From: Bifidobacterium pseudolongum subsp. pseudolongum DSM 20099
GTDB lineage: Bacteria; Actinomycetota; Actinomycetes; Actinomycetales; Bifidobacteriaceae
Direction: 5' to 3'
Length of the DNA: 64,000 bases
Assembly: GCF_000771225.1 (NCBI RefSeq)
Contig: NZ_JDTZ01000004.1
Span: 20,476 to 84,475, forward strand
Each line of letters opens with the position of its first letter. Within the stretch, counting starts at the first letter, position 1. Positions 1-7,563 of this stretch are shown here, piece after piece. The translations under genes and the position numbers were made by a program. Below the pieces are notes generated by a model that saw only the letters and a list, made by a program, of their open reading frames with translations, was not told the DNA's origin and searched no databases.

Positions 1-2
1 GC

Positions 3-212
3 CAGATCCGCGAACTCAACGCCATCGCGCAACAGCGCGGGCAGACGCTCGCCGAGATGGCGCTCGCGTGGCTGCTGCACGACGACGCGGTCACCTCCGT
101 GCTCGTCGGCGCCTCCAAACCGCAGCAGGTGCTCGACGACATCGCCGCGATGAACAACACCGACTTCACCGATGAGGAACTGCGCCGCATCGACGAGATC
201 GCCGGCGCATAA
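3..212 (+). CDS. Aldo/keto reductase, C-terminal fragment (gene begins before the window)
   Basis: The last 69 codons of an aldo/keto reductase are present; the frame is open at the left edge and stops with TAA at 210-212. The stretch AQQRGQTLAEMALAWLL followed by VTSVLVGASKPQQ is the conserved C-terminal region of the YghZ/Kv-beta type of NADPH-dependent aldo/keto reductase, where the GAS motif helps bind the cofactor. The catalytic Tyr and Lys would lie upstream, outside the window. The substrate cannot be assigned from this fragment. It is followed by an inverted-repeat cluster rather than by a gene on the same strand. Confidence 0.85.
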   Translation, partial: QIRELNAIAQQRGQTLAEMALAWLLHDDAVTSVLVGASKPQQVLDDIAAMNNTDFTDEELRRIDEIAGA

Positions 213-215
213 CCC

Positions 216-270
216 GTGCCCGTAGCAGAGACGGCACTGCCCGTAGCGGAACAGGATGCTACGGGCAGTG
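216..270. repeat. Dispersed 21-bp-period repeat (family 2): two direct units plus one inverted
   Basis: The core GCCCGTAGC occurs at 218-226 and again at 239-247, exactly 21 bp apart. It is followed by the inverted copy GCTACGGGCAGTG at 258-270. The second and third units form a perfect 13-bp inverted repeat (235-247 and 258-270) around a 10-nt spacer. The same motif recurs at 22720-22869 and singly near 47527 and 50853. The array lies between the convergent ends of the aldo/keto reductase and DUF3039 genes. There is no T-run, so it is not a standard terminator. Confidence 0.8.
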
Positions 271-292
271 TGCGTACGCGGACACGGAGGGG

Positions 293-598
293 TCAGAACC
301 CGCCGCCGGCGCCGTACTCCTCGAAGATGCGCTTGCACTCCGGGCACACCGGGTAGTTCTTCGGGTCGTGTTTCGGCACCCACACCTTGCCGCACAGCGC
401 CACTACCGGGCGGCCGGTCAGGCGCGATTCGGCGATGCGCTCGCGCGAAACGTAATGGGCGAAGCGGTCGCCTTCGCCATCGTTGCTGCGCTGTTCTTGC
501 TCCTCTTCGACCGGACGTTCGAGCACCGCGGTGCCGCCACCCGAATCGGGCGCGAACAGCGGATCGGCGTCATCGAGGCCATCCATCCATGCACTCAT
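293..598 (-). CDS. DUF3039-family small protein
   Basis: This 101-residue protein matches the DUF3039 family of actinobacteria. The first half is acidic and low in complexity. The second half holds the conserved segment ending [20 protein letters not shown], with one Cys and then a CxxC pair that suggest a small metal-binding site. The start at 598 is chosen because GGAGAG lies about 7 nt upstream; the frame remains open further upstream without a better start. It is convergent with the aldo/keto reductase and divergent from coaD. The molecular function is unknown. Confidence 0.75.
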   Translation of the reverse strand: MSAWMDGLDDADPLFAPDSGGGTAVLERPVEEEQEQRSNDGEGDRFAHYVSRERIAESRLTGRPVVALCGKVWVPKHDPKNYPVCPECKRIFEEYGAGGGF

Positions 599-783
599 CG
601 ATCTCTCCGTTTCTGTATGTGTGCGCACGGCGCGCGCCAACACGCGACGCCCCACGCAAAAGCCTGCCTTGTGCCCTCCATTGTGGCACGCATGCCCGGC
701 ATCTGTGCGCACAGGCGGCACCAAGAGCGAAAAAACGGGCGAAACACCATGATGCAGGCGCGCCGCACAGTACTCTAGTGCAT

Positions 784-1293
784 ATGACTATTGCAGTATG
801 CCCCGGATCCTATGACCCCGTGACGAGCGGTCATCTCGACGTGATCCAACGATGCGCGCGCCTGTTCACCGAAGTGCATGTAGTTGTGGCGGTCAATGCG
901 GCGAAGACGCCGCTGTTCACCGAGGATGAACGCGTGGACATCATTCGCCATGCGCTCGCCGATATGCACTGCCACAACGTGGTCGTCAGCTCCACCGACG
1001 GCCTGATCACCGACTACTGCACCAAGGTGGGCGCGCCGGTGATCGTCAAAGGCCTGCGCCAGAACGGCGATTACGAAGCCGAGCTGGGCATGGCGCTCGT
1101 GAACCGCAAACTCGCCGGCATCGAAACGATGTTCCTGCCCGCCGCGCCGGCCCTCGAACACATCTCGAGCTCGGTCGTCAAAGACGTGGCGCGCCACGGC
1201 GGCGACGTGACCGGCATGGTGCCCGACTACGTGATCCCCATGCTGTACACCGCGCTGCACGCCGAGCGGCCGGCCGCGACGGCACAGCACTGA
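784..1293 (+). CDS. coaD: Phosphopantetheine adenylyltransferase
   Basis: Catalyses ATP + 4'-phosphopantetheine to dephospho-CoA, the penultimate step of coenzyme A synthesis in the cytosol. The 169-residue length is normal for the family. Visible motifs are the nucleotidyltransferase signature [10 protein letters not shown] (H17 is the family HxGH-type histidine), VKGLR and the C-terminal [15 protein letters not shown]. No Shine-Dalgarno precedes the ATG. Instead TACTCT at 771-776 ends 7 nt before it, compatible with a leaderless transcript. The frame is open far upstream, but that extension is low-complexity and has no RBS. The order coaD, SepIVA-like, yceD, rpmF, rnc is typical of actinobacteria. 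Confidence 0.95.
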   Translation: MTIAVCPGSYDPVTSGHLDVIQRCARLFTEVHVVVAVNAAKTPLFTEDERVDIIRHALADMHCHNVVVSSTDGLITDYCTKVGAPVIVKGLRQNGDYEAELGMALVNRKLAGIETMFLPAAPALEHISSSVVKDVARHGGDVTGMVPDYVIPMLYTALHAERPAATAQH

Positions 1294-1335
1294 ACCGGCA
1301 ACCAGGCGTAACGAGAGGCCAGAAGGAGCACACCC

Positions 1336-2040
1336 ATGACGGACATGACGGAACCACACCCCGAACCGGAAACCGACCCCACCGGCACCGAGGCTTCGAC
1401 CCCCACACAGCGTCACCGATTCTCGATGGACGACCTGCCCGACCTGCGCGAAACCCACGACAGCGACGGCGGTGTCACGCCGGCGCATGAGCAGGCCGAG
1501 TTCACCACCGTGTACGACGCGATCGACGCGATGGAACGCATGCTCAACGAGGCGAAAGGCTCGATCTTCTCACCCACGGCCGTCAAGATCGACCGCGACG
1601 ACTTCCTCGAACAGCTGCAGTCGCTCAAATCGATGCTCCCCGTGCAGCTCGAGCGCGCGTCGGCGCTGATGCGCGAGGCCGAGCGCCGGCTCGCCGACGC
1701 GCAAAGCCAGGCAAACGTGATCATCACATCCGCGCAGAGCCGCGCCGCCGACATGGTGCGCGACGCGAACGAACAGGTGCGCTTCATGGCGAGCCAGGAG
1801 AACGTGACGCAGCTGGCGCGCGAAAAGGCGCGGTCGATGCTCGACAAGGCGCAGAGCAAATCGGACCACCTGACGCAGGGCGCCGACCGCTACTGCATCG
1901 GCGTGATGAACGACCTCGAAGAACAACTGCACAAGCTGGAACGCGACGTGCAAGCGGGACTCAAGGTGCTCGAGGACCGCCAGCAGAAAGCCGCCGAGCA
2001 ATTGCCGCGGCTCGACGAGGGCGACTACCCGGACGACTAG
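1336..2040 (+). CDS. SepIVA/DivIVA-like coiled-coil cell-division protein
   Basis: The protein is 234 residues long. A disordered acidic N-terminus of about 30 residues is followed by a hydrophobic patch (YDAIDAMERML) and a long helical region rich in E, R, A and Q (about 75-225) that should form a coiled coil. In mycobacteria the gene in a similar neighbourhood, close to the DUF177 and rnc genes, is sepIVA, a DivIVA-domain protein involved in septation and polar growth. Position and architecture support the same family here. The role in bifidobacteria is inferred. AGAAGGAG sits 7-8 nt before the ATG, and the gene begins 42 bp after coaD. Confidence 0.75.
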   Translation: MTDMTEPHPEPETDPTGTEASTPTQRHRFSMDDLPDLRETHDSDGGVTPAHEQAEFTTVYDAIDAMERMLNEAKGSIFSPTAVKIDRDDFLEQLQSLKSMLPVQLERASALMREAERRLADAQSQANVIITSAQSRAADMVRDANEQVRFMASQENVTQLAREKARSMLDKAQSKSDHLTQGADRYCIGVMNDLEEQLHKLERDVQAGLKVLEDRQQKAAEQLPRLDEGDYPDD

Positions 2041-2171
2041 GCCGGCGCGGCGGCGTGGAATACCACGCGCGCGCAGGCGATTGAACCAAATTGAACCAAA
2101 CAGACAGCGCACAAGCAGCAGACCGGGCCCGCACGCACGGCCCGGCACGAGGAAATGGAGAGCGTGGAGAT

Positions 2172-2789
2172 ATGGCACGAGTCACGTATACGGATTGGAC
2201 GATTCCCGTGGCGCAGATCGGTTCGCGCGCGGGGCAGTCGATGGAGATCGACAAGGCGTTCCCCGCGCCGGGCGGCATCGGCGACACGATTGTCGGCATC
2301 ACCGAAGGCAGCGACGTGCAGGTGCGCGGGCGGTTCGACTCGATTGTGGACGGGCTGATCTTCACCGGCAGCTTCACCGCGCCGGTGCACGCCGTGTGCA
2401 CGCGCTGCGACACGCCGCTCGACCGCGACTGGACGGCGCAGGCAACCGCGTTCTTCCCCTTCGAGGAACAGCCTGCGGATGGCGAGAAGACGGCCGCCAA
2501 GTCCGACGACGAAGTGGAGATCTTCGCAGGTGAGGACGAGGCGGAGGACGTGTACCCGCTGATCGACCGCGGCGCATTCGCCGACATCGAAGCGTTGATC
2601 CGCGACACCTTCGTCGATGCGCTTCCGCTGCAGCCGTTGTGCCGCCCGGATTGCAAGGGCCTGTGCCCGCAGTGCGGCGTCGATCTCAACGAGCACCCCG
2701 AGCACGAGCACAAAGTGGCCGACATGCGGTTCGCCGGTCTGGCTGCGCTCAAGGAACAGCTCGAGGCGGAAGAGCAGGGCGACGCCTGA
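2172..2789 (+). CDS. yceD: YceD/DUF177 family protein
   Basis: This 205-residue DUF177 protein lies 72 bp upstream of rpmF, the family's usual position. YceD proteins are linked to 23S rRNA / large-subunit biogenesis by genetic association. The hallmark cysteines are visible: CTRC at about 77-80 and a C-terminal cluster CRPDCKGLCPQCG at about 155-167, resembling a zinc-binding site. An acidic loop separates them. The ATG at 2172 is preferred because GGAG-type sequences lie just upstream and the protein then begins at the family start; an in-frame ATG at 2091 lacks an RBS. Confidence 0.85.
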   Translation: MARVTYTDWTIPVAQIGSRAGQSMEIDKAFPAPGGIGDTIVGITEGSDVQVRGRFDSIVDGLIFTGSFTAPVHAVCTRCDTPLDRDWTAQATAFFPFEEQPADGEKTAAKSDDEVEIFAGEDEAEDVYPLIDRGAFADIEALIRDTFVDALPLQPLCRPDCKGLCPQCGVDLNEHPEHEHKVADMRFAGLAALKEQLEAEEQGDA

Positions 2790-2861
2790 GTTGTACCGCA
2801 GGCGTGTTAACATGCTGAACGCTTAAGCTCATATTGTTCGAACGAAACAGAGGATACGACT

Positions 2862-3056
2862 ATGGCACTGCCAAAGTATAAGATGTCGCGCGCCAACACG
2901 CGCACGCGTCGCTCCACCTGGAAGGCCAAGGCCGCCCAGACGATCAGCTGCCCGAACTGCGGCGCTCCGACCCTGGCCCACATGGCCTGCCCGACCTGCG
3001 GTTCCTACCGCGGCCGCGTCTACCGCGAGGCCATCCGCGCCACGCATTCGCGCTGA
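2862..3056 (+). CDS. rpmF: 50S ribosomal protein L32
   Basis: L32 has 64 residues and the family start [18 protein letters not shown]. Two CxxC pairs (CPNC and CPTC) form the zinc ribbon, so this is the zinc-dependent form. It is a structural component of the large ribosomal subunit near the peptidyl-transferase region. An AG-rich stretch (ACAGAGGATACGACT) precedes the ATG. The gene follows yceD and ends just before a strong rho-independent terminator, so rnc is probably transcribed separately. Confidence 0.97.
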   Translation: MALPKYKMSRANTRTRRSTWKAKAAQTISCPNCGAPTLAHMACPTCGSYRGRVYREAIRATHSR

Positions 3057-3079
3057 ATCCAGGCGGTTCACTGACGCTC

Positions 3080-3115
3080 AACGCTCTGCCATCGACGGGT
3101 GGCAGGGCGTTTTTT
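3080..3115 (+). terminator. Rho-independent terminator after rpmF
   Basis: AACGCTCTGCCATC and GGTGGCAGGGCGTT pair over 14 positions (two G-U pairs) around a short loop and are followed directly by a run of T. This ends the yceD-rpmF transcript. Confidence 0.9.
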
Positions 3116-3167
3116 CTATGCATCGGCGCGCCCGGTGCCCGTTACGGCACCGAGTAGTATGCCAACT

Positions 3168-3923
3168 ATGACTTCACATTCCGTTCGGGTAAGCACAGAC
3201 ATCCCCTCACCTTCCAGCGAGCTGCTCGCCGCGCTCGGCACCACGTTGCAGCCGGACCTGCTCGTGGAGGCGCTCACGCACCGCTCGTTCTCGCACGAGC
3301 ACCCCGGCGTCAAGAACTACGAGCGGCTCGAGTTCCTCGGTGACGCCGTGCTCGAGCTCGTCGCCACCGAAACGCTGTTCGCGCGCCACCCCGACATGAC
3401 CGAAGGCCAGCTCGCCAAGATCCGCGCCAAAGCCGTCTCCGAAGAGGAGCTGAGCGCCATCGCGCGCGACAAACTGCATGTGAGCCCCTACATCCTGCTC
3501 GGCCACGGCGAGCGCGAACAGGGCGGCGCGGAGAAAAGCTCGATCCTGTGCGACATCGTGGAGTCGCTCATCGGCGCCACGTTCGTGGAGCACGGTATCG
3601 ACGAGGCGCGCAAGGTCGTGCACCACCTGATCGACAACACGCTCGCCGAAGTCGCGAGCGAAGGCCCGGCGCTTGACTGGAAGACGTCGCTCACCGTGAA
3701 GGCGCATCAAATGGGCCTCGGCGAGCCGCGGTACCAGATGTCGGTGGCCGGCCCCGAGTATGCGCCGGTGTTCACGGCGCGTGCCATGCTCGGCGATTCG
3801 GTCGAGATCATCGGCACCGGCACCGGCACGAGCAAACGCAAGGCGCAGCTCGCCGCCGCCGAAGAGGGCTGGAAGACGCTCGACGCGCGCGGCAAGGAAC
3901 AACGCGCGCGCAAGAAGCGGTAG
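3168..3923 (+). CDS. rnc: Ribonuclease III
   Basis: This double-strand-specific endoribonuclease processes rRNA precursors and structured mRNAs. At 251 residues it shows the RNase III signature ERLEFLGDAVLELV (about 45-60), the second acidic motif DIVESLIGA, and a C-terminal double-stranded RNA-binding domain (DWKTSLTVKAHQ through KRKAQLAAAEEGWK). TAGTAT at 3155-3160 ends 7 nt before the ATG at 3168 and there is no Shine-Dalgarno, so a leaderless message is plausible. An ATG at 3159 overlaps that -10-like box and is therefore less likely. The C-terminus is basic. Confidence 0.95.
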   Translation: MTSHSVRVSTDIPSPSSELLAALGTTLQPDLLVEALTHRSFSHEHPGVKNYERLEFLGDAVLELVATETLFARHPDMTEGQLAKIRAKAVSEEELSAIARDKLHVSPYILLGHGEREQGGAEKSSILCDIVESLIGATFVEHGIDEARKVVHHLIDNTLAEVASEGPALDWKTSLTVKAHQMGLGEPRYQMSVAGPEYAPVFTARAMLGDSVEIIGTGTGTSKRKAQLAAAEEGWKTLDARGKEQRARKKR

Positions 3924-3980
3924 TGCCCATACCCCGATTCAGCATTCGGTCATCACTGTCCACGCCCTGCTTGCTTCCAG

Positions 3981-3986
3981 TAGTAT
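3981..3986 (+). promoter_or_regulatory. Putative -10 element of ilvB
   Basis: TAGTAT lies about 53 nt before the GTG start of ilvB. The -35 region is weak. The predicted leader, about 45 nt, is too short for a classical leader-peptide attenuator. Confidence 0.45.
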
Positions 3987-4038
3987 GGCTGCAACCGTGG
4001 GGCCCGCCCCAGCCGTACTATCAACGAGAGGGAAAGCA

Positions 4039-5934
4039 GTGTCACCTACACCCCTGCAGGCGTTCCGCGGCGTGAACAAATCCGCCGCAGATCAGCACAA
4101 GCGCACCATCGCCGACGGAGAGAAGATGACCGGCGCGCAAGCGCTGGTACGCTCGCTGGAGGACCTGGGAGTCAAAGACGTGTTCGGCGTCCCGGGAGGC
4201 GCGATCCTGCCCGTATACCACGCGATCAACGACCAGACCGGGTTCCGGTTCATCCTCGCGCGCCATGAGCAGGCCGCGGGGCACGCCGCCGAAGGCTACG
4301 CTGTGGCCACGGGTGAGGTGGGCGTGTGCATCGTCACGTCCGGCCCCGGCGCCACGAACATCATCACGGCGATCGCCGACGCGAACATGGATTCGATCCC
4401 GATGGTGGTGATCACCGGCCAGGTGGGCGTCGACTCGATCGGCACCGACGCGTTCCAGGAGGCCGACATCGTGGGCGCCACCTACCCGTTGTCCAAGCAT
4501 TCGTACCTCGTCACCAATGCGCAGGACGTGCCGCGCGTGCTCGCCGAAGCGCATTACATCGCGCGCTCCGGCCGCCCCGGCCCCGTCGTCGTCGATCTGA
4601 CGAAGACCGCGCAGAACGGCGAGATGTATTATTCGTGGCCGCAGCGCATGATCCTGCCCGGCTATAACCCGGTGACCGAAGCGCACGGCCACGTGCTCGC
4701 CGACGCCGCGCGCATGTTCCAGCGCTCGTTCCGCCCCGTGCTGTATGTGGGCGGCGGCGCCGTGCGTTCCGACGCCGGCAATGAGATCAAGGCGCTGAGC
4801 GACCTGACCGGCGCGCCGATTGTGACAACGCTGCCCGCGCGCGGCATCGTGCCCGACGACGACCCGGCGGTGCTCGGCATGCTCGGCATGCACGGCACGA
4901 TCGCGGCGACCGGCGCCGTGCAGCGCTCCGACCTGCTCGTGGCGATCGGCGCGCGCTTCGACGACCGCGTGACCGGTAAGCTCGAGGCCTTCGCCCCGGG
5001 CGCGCGCGTGATCCACATCGACATCGACCCGGCGGAGATCGGCAAGAACCGCGTGGCGGACGTGCCGATTGTGGGCGATGTGAAAACCGTGCTGCAGGCA
5101 TTGATCCCGCAGATCGAGCAGCTGCACAAGGAGTACGGCAAGCCGGATCTGACGACATGGTGGAAGTTGCTCGACAAGTGGGTGGAGCAGTATCCGGTGG
5201 CGTACGAGGAGCCGACGGACGGCACGCTTGCCCCGCAGTGGGTCGTGCAGCAGCTTTCGGCCGAGGCGGACCCGAACACGATCTGGGTCTCGGGCGTGGG
5301 CCAGCACCAGATGTGGGCCACGCAGCTCATCGAGTTCCACCACCCGCACCAGTGGATCTCGTCGGGCGGCCTGGGCACGATGGGCTTCGGTCTGCCTGCC
5401 GCGATTGGCGCCGAAATCGGCTCGCAGCAGTATTTCGACGGCAAGAAGCCGGTGTGGCTCATCGACGGCGACGGTTCGTTCCAGATGACGAGCGAAGAAC
5501 TCGCCACCGCGTTCATGGAAGGCACGCCGATCAAGATCGCGCTGCTCAACAACTCCGTGTACGGCATGGTGCGCCAATGGCAGACGCTCTTCTACGAGAA
5601 GCACTATTCGGCCACGATCCTCCATGAGGAGGAGAAGACCGGGCTCGTGGGCGTACCGGACTTCGTCAAGCTCGCCGAAGCCTACGGCTGCGTGGGGCTG
5701 CGCGCACGCACGAAGGAAGAGGCCATCGAGTGCATCCGCAAGGCGAACGAAATCAACGACCGGCCGGTACTGATCGACTTCCACGTGTGGAAAGACGCGA
5801 TGGTGTGGCCGATGGTCGCCGCCGGTGACGCCAACGACAACGTGACCTACATGCCGGGCATCAAGCCGCTGCTCAACCCGCAGGGTAACGTGAGCCTGCA
5901 AGACGAGCCGGAAACCACCGAGGAAAACAACTGA
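4039..5934 (+). CDS. ilvB: Acetolactate synthase, large (catalytic) subunit
   Basis: Acetohydroxyacid synthase condenses pyruvate with pyruvate or 2-ketobutyrate, using thiamine diphosphate, Mg and FAD. It is the first common step of valine, leucine and isoleucine synthesis. The 631-residue protein has the N-terminal thiamine domain with the catalytic Glu in RHEQAAGHAAEGYA, the central domain, and the C-terminal pyrophosphate motif GDGSFQMTSEELATA ending in NN. The start is a GTG at 4039 preceded by GAGAGGG; an in-frame ATG at 3985 overlaps the -10-like TAGTAT and is rejected. The gene lies 14 bp upstream of ilvN, so the two form an operon. Confidence 0.95.
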   Translation: MSPTPLQAFRGVNKSAADQHKRTIADGEKMTGAQALVRSLEDLGVKDVFGVPGGAILPVYHAINDQTGFRFILARHEQAAGHAAEGYAVATGEVGVCIVTSGPGATNIITAIADANMDSIPMVVITGQVGVDSIGTDAFQEADIVGATYPLSKHSYLVTNAQDVPRVLAEAHYIARSGRPGPVVVDLTKTAQNGEMYYSWPQRMILPGYNPVTEAHGHVLADAARMFQRSFRPVLYVGGGAVRSDAGNEIKALSDLTGAPIVTTLPARGIVPDDDPAVLGMLGMHGTIAATGAVQRSDLLVAIGARFDDRVTGKLEAFAPGARVIHIDIDPAEIGKNRVADVPIVGDVKTVLQALIPQIEQLHKEYGKPDLTTWWKLLDKWVEQYPVAYEEPTDGTLAPQWVVQQLSAEADPNTIWVSGVGQHQMWATQLIEFHHPHQWISSGGLGTMGFGLPAAIGAEIGSQQYFDGKKPVWLIDGDGSFQMTSEELATAFMEGTPIKIALLNNSVYGMVRQWQTLFYEKHYSATILHEEEKTGLVGVPDFVKLAEAYGCVGLRARTKEEAIECIRKANEINDRPVLIDFHVWKDAMVWPMVAAGDANDNVTYMPGIKPLLNPQGNVSLQDEPETTEENN

Positions 5935-5948
5935 AAGGGGCGCCGCAG

Positions 5949-6503
5949 ATGACATCCTATCCTGCATCCAAGCCGGGTTCCCAGCGTCACACGCTGTCGG
6001 TGCTCGTGGAAAACCGACCGGGCGTGCTCGCGCGCATCGCCGGGCTGTTCGCACGCCGCGCGTTCAACATCAATTCGCTTTCGGTCTCACCGACCGAACG
6101 CCCCGATATCTCACGCGTCACCGTGACCGCCGACGTGGAGGATGTGCCGCTCGAGCAGATTATCAAGCAGCTCAACAAACTGCTCCATGTGCTCAAGATC
6201 GTCGACCTCGACCCCGCCACGACAGTGGAACGCGAGCTCGTGCTCATCAAAGTGGCGGCCGACGAATCGAACCGCTCCGACGTGCTCGAGATCGTGCGCC
6301 TGTTCCGCGTGCGCGTGGTGGATGTGAACCCCGAATCGCTCACGATCGAAGCGACCGGCGCGGGCGGCAAGATTGACGCGCTGCTCGGACTGCTCGAGCA
6401 TTACGGCGTCACCGAGCTTGTGCGGTCGGGCGCGGTCGCGATGACCCGCGGCCCACACGCGCTGAGCGAAAAAGTGGTCGGCTCGGAAATCACCGGCCGC
6501 TGA
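5949..6503 (+). CDS. ilvN: Acetolactate synthase, small (regulatory) subunit
   Basis: The regulatory partner of IlvB stimulates the catalytic subunit and confers valine feedback inhibition. It has 184 residues. The N-terminal ACT domain begins HTLSVLVENRPGVLARIAGLF and contains the conserved FNINSLSVSPTE segment; the C-terminal domain carries the family motif around GGKIDALLGLLEHYG. AAAGGGG precedes the ATG by about 8 nt. It probably ends the ilvBN transcript, because a long inverted-repeat element follows. Confidence 0.95.
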   Translation: MTSYPASKPGSQRHTLSVLVENRPGVLARIAGLFARRAFNINSLSVSPTERPDISRVTVTADVEDVPLEQIIKQLNKLLHVLKIVDLDPATTVERELVLIKVAADESNRSDVLEIVRLFRVRVVDVNPESLTIEATGAGGKIDALLGLLEHYGVTELVRSGAVAMTRGPHALSEKVVGSEITGR

Positions 6504-6615
6504 AACCAGCGAACGCCGTGCACCGTGCGCGGGGCATCCGCCCCCATGCGCGGTGCGCGGCGTTCCTATATCGGGTGCCCCGTTCACCGTGGCCTGCGCA
6601 CCGCTACATCTTTGT

Positions 6616-6713
6616 GGATTCGCCGTTTGTGTCACTGTTTTCGCCGTTATCGTCACTTTTTAGCCGGATTAATGACGATAACAGCGAAAACAGTGACGTA
6701 AACAGCGAAATGC
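6616..6713. repeat. Palindromic 21-bp repeat array (family 1), copy 1
   Basis: Two direct copies of a unit with consensus TTCGCCGTTWWCGTCACTG (CGCCG at 6621 and 6642, 21 bp apart) are followed, after a 12-nt loop, by two inverted copies (GCG cores at 6684 and 6705, again 21 bp apart). The inner 25 nt of each arm match with a single mismatch, so the whole block could form a hairpin of about 42 bp. A related array is at 14904-14980. No T-run follows. It lies between ilvN and the amidotransferase gene and codes for nothing. Confidence 0.85.
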
Positions 6714-6770
6714 AGCCGGGTAGTAGGCGGACTCCACCGCCTCGTCCGGGCAGATGGCACAATAGTGGCT

Positions 6771-7499
6771 ATGAGCAAACCGGAAGTTCTGATTCTTCAG
6801 CATGCGGCGTGGGAAAAACCCGGGCGCATCCTCACCGACCTCGAAGAAATCGAGCTGCCCACGCAGACGCTGAACATCACCACACACAAAAAACCGGACA
6901 TGCCGGACTTCGACGAAGTGGCCGGCGTGGTGCTGATGGGCGGCCCCATGGGTGCGACCGACGTGGACGACTACCCCGGACTCAAAGCCGAAGCCAAACT
7001 CGTGCGCGCCGCCGTGAGCGTGGGCAAACCCGTGCTCGGCGTATGCCTGGGCCACCAAATCATCGCCACGGCGCTCGGCGCCAAACTCAAACGCAACTGC
7101 ACGCCCGAAATCGGCGTGCTACCGATCAAACGCATGGAACGCCACGACTACTTCTCCATGTGGAGCAAACAGCTCGACGTGCTGCACTGGCACACCGACG
7201 CCGTCACACTGCCCGAAGGCGCGCAGCTGCTCGCACGGTCCGCCGAAACCAAAGTGCAGGCGTTCCGCTTCGGATCGGCCCTCGGCATGCAATTCCACCT
7301 CGAAGTCACACCACAACTGCTCGAAGAGTGGCTCGACGAACCCACCATGGTCAAACAGCTCAAAGCGGCGGGCGGATCCAAATCCCAACTGCGCGACGCC
7401 TACGCCACGGTCTACGGCCAGCTGCAGCCGCTCGCCGAACAGGTGTTCTCTGGGTTCGCCGCGCGCTGCAACACCTACGCGCGCTCGCTCATGAACTAG
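6771..7499 (+). CDS. Class I glutamine amidotransferase (GMP-synthase-type GATase domain protein)
   Basis: This 242-residue stand-alone class I amidotransferase domain has the nucleophile elbow LGVCLGHQ (catalytic Cys) and the downstream His-Glu dyad in GMQFHLEV. The family releases ammonia from glutamine for an acceptor domain, but none is fused here and the substrate is unknown. It resembles the GuaA-like GATase group. The ATG at 6771 follows CACAAT (6758-6763) by 7 nt and has no Shine-Dalgarno; a GTG at 6765 is an alternative start adding two residues. It is preceded by a family 1 repeat array. Confidence 0.8.
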   Translation: MSKPEVLILQHAAWEKPGRILTDLEEIELPTQTLNITTHKKPDMPDFDEVAGVVLMGGPMGATDVDDYPGLKAEAKLVRAAVSVGKPVLGVCLGHQIIATALGAKLKRNCTPEIGVLPIKRMERHDYFSMWSKQLDVLHWHTDAVTLPEGAQLLARSAETKVQAFRFGSALGMQFHLEVTPQLLEEWLDEPTMVKQLKAAGGSKSQLRDAYATVYGQLQPLAEQVFSGFAARCNTYARSLMN

Positions 7500-7563
7500 C
7501 CGACGCACGGCCTGCACGGCTCCGGCACGGTGATTTACCGCGGTCTCATTACAGTGGAACACT

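Noticed and set aside
3985..4038. Extra N-terminal 18 residues of IlvB from the ATG at 3985
   Set aside because: The ATG overlaps the -10-like TAGTAT, and a good RBS stands before the GTG at 4039.
4042..6054. A 670-codon open frame antisense to ilvB
   Set aside because: Shadow of ilvB/ilvN; no RBS and shadow-type composition.
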